NCBI GenBank assembly: GCA_016200895.1
Contig: JACQDX010000089.1
Location: 1 to 45,360, forward strand
DNA length: 45,360 nucleotides
Reading direction: 5' to 3'
From: Burkholderiales bacterium
Lineage (GTDB): Bacteria; Pseudomonadota; Gammaproteobacteria; Burkholderiales; Burkholderiaceae_D
Position 1 is the first letter of the stretch, and the number at the start of each line of letters is the position of its first letter. This document shows positions 45,175-45,360 of the stretch, piece after piece. A program made the translations under genes and the position numbers. Below the pieces are notes generated by a model. It saw only the letters and a list, made by a program, of their open reading frames with translations. It was not told where the DNA came from and searched no databases.

Positions 45175-45360
45175 GCCGGGTCTCGGCCCGGCAGCCGAAA
45201 TACTTTCTTTGCGTCACCAAAGAAAGTATTCAAAGAAAGGCGACCCAGGCGTAGCCGCCCCTTCGGGGTTCCCGTTTGTGCTGTACAAAAAATGGGAAGG
45301 CCCGAAACTCGCTACGCTCAGACAGCGGTCCTTCTTTTTCCATTTTCTGTACCGCACAAA
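45175..45360. repeat. Cluster of hairpins, probable dispersed intergenic repeat
   Basis: In order: GCCGGG/CCCGGC (45175-45192), a perfect 13-bp pair AATACTTTCTTTG/CAAAGAAAGTATT with a 6-nt loop (45199-45230), and CCCCTTCGGGG (about 45258-45268), followed by GGAAGGCCCGAAACTCGCTA and a TTTTTCCATTTTCTGTAC stretch. The text GTATTCAAAGAAAGGCGACC resembles a repeat family I have seen in intergenic regions of Burkholderiales and related bacteria. It continues beyond the right edge. No gene is seen in 44952-45360. Confidence 0.5.

Overview
The window looks like a chromosomal segment of a betaproteobacterium, most likely family Oxalobacteraceae (Undibacterium-like). The basis is gene order (proB, CNP1-like gene, rppH, proS, lytic transglycosylase; ffh near ccsA, a PP0621-type gene and pilS/pilR; hemL, thiD, rubredoxin, pilGHIJ, chpA), a Lys/Ala/Pro-rich H1-like protein, and a moderate G+C of about 50%. 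The genus is an inference. I saw no tRNA, rRNA, CRISPR array or prophage.

Region 1 (1-7.1 kb): a transposase-like C-terminal fragment, then proB carrying an in-frame TAA in its conserved INEND motif. A CNP1-like protein and rppH follow on the minus strand, then proS and a lytic transglycosylase on the plus strand. A 103-bp MITE-like element with a 5-bp target duplication and a 36-bp palindrome precede two tandem paralogous membrane-anchored proteins of unknown function.

Region 2 (7.1-17.4 kb): a SWIB-domain protein with a histone-like tail and ffh, both on the minus strand. Next comes a probable accessory module. It contains a Leu-type binding protein, then (behind a sigma-54-like promoter) an NMT1/SsuA-type binding protein, permease and ATPase, then a small periplasmic cache protein and a DctB/DctD-like two-component system. 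The module separates ffh from ccsA, which are usually close, so it was probably inserted. It probably senses and imports one small anionic or aromatic compound; the substrate cannot be read from the sequence.

Region 3 (17.5-28.3 kb): the overlapping set ccsA, PP0621-like gene, pilS, pilR (type IV pilus transcription), a second copy of the MITE-like element, then nrdA and nrdB (class Ia ribonucleotide reductase) with likely NrdR boxes upstream, then a histone H1-like gene made almost entirely of AAKPA-type repeats.

Region 4 (28.3-33.9 kb): a YggT-family membrane protein, a LacI-type regulator divergent from codA (cytosine deaminase), hemL, a divergent thiD-like kinase lacking the usual Cys, and rubredoxin.

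Region 5 (34.0-45.4 kb): a complete Pil-Chp chemosensory operon (pilG, pilH, pilI, pilJ, chpA) for twitching motility and surface sensing. The usual pilK position is occupied only by a 170-bp imperfect palindrome. The right edge holds a cluster of hairpins typical of dispersed intergenic repeats. With pilS/pilR 13 kb away, type IV pilus control is the main theme. The most noteworthy items are the broken proB, the MITE pair with clean target duplications, the tandem orphan proteins and the inserted transporter/two-component module.
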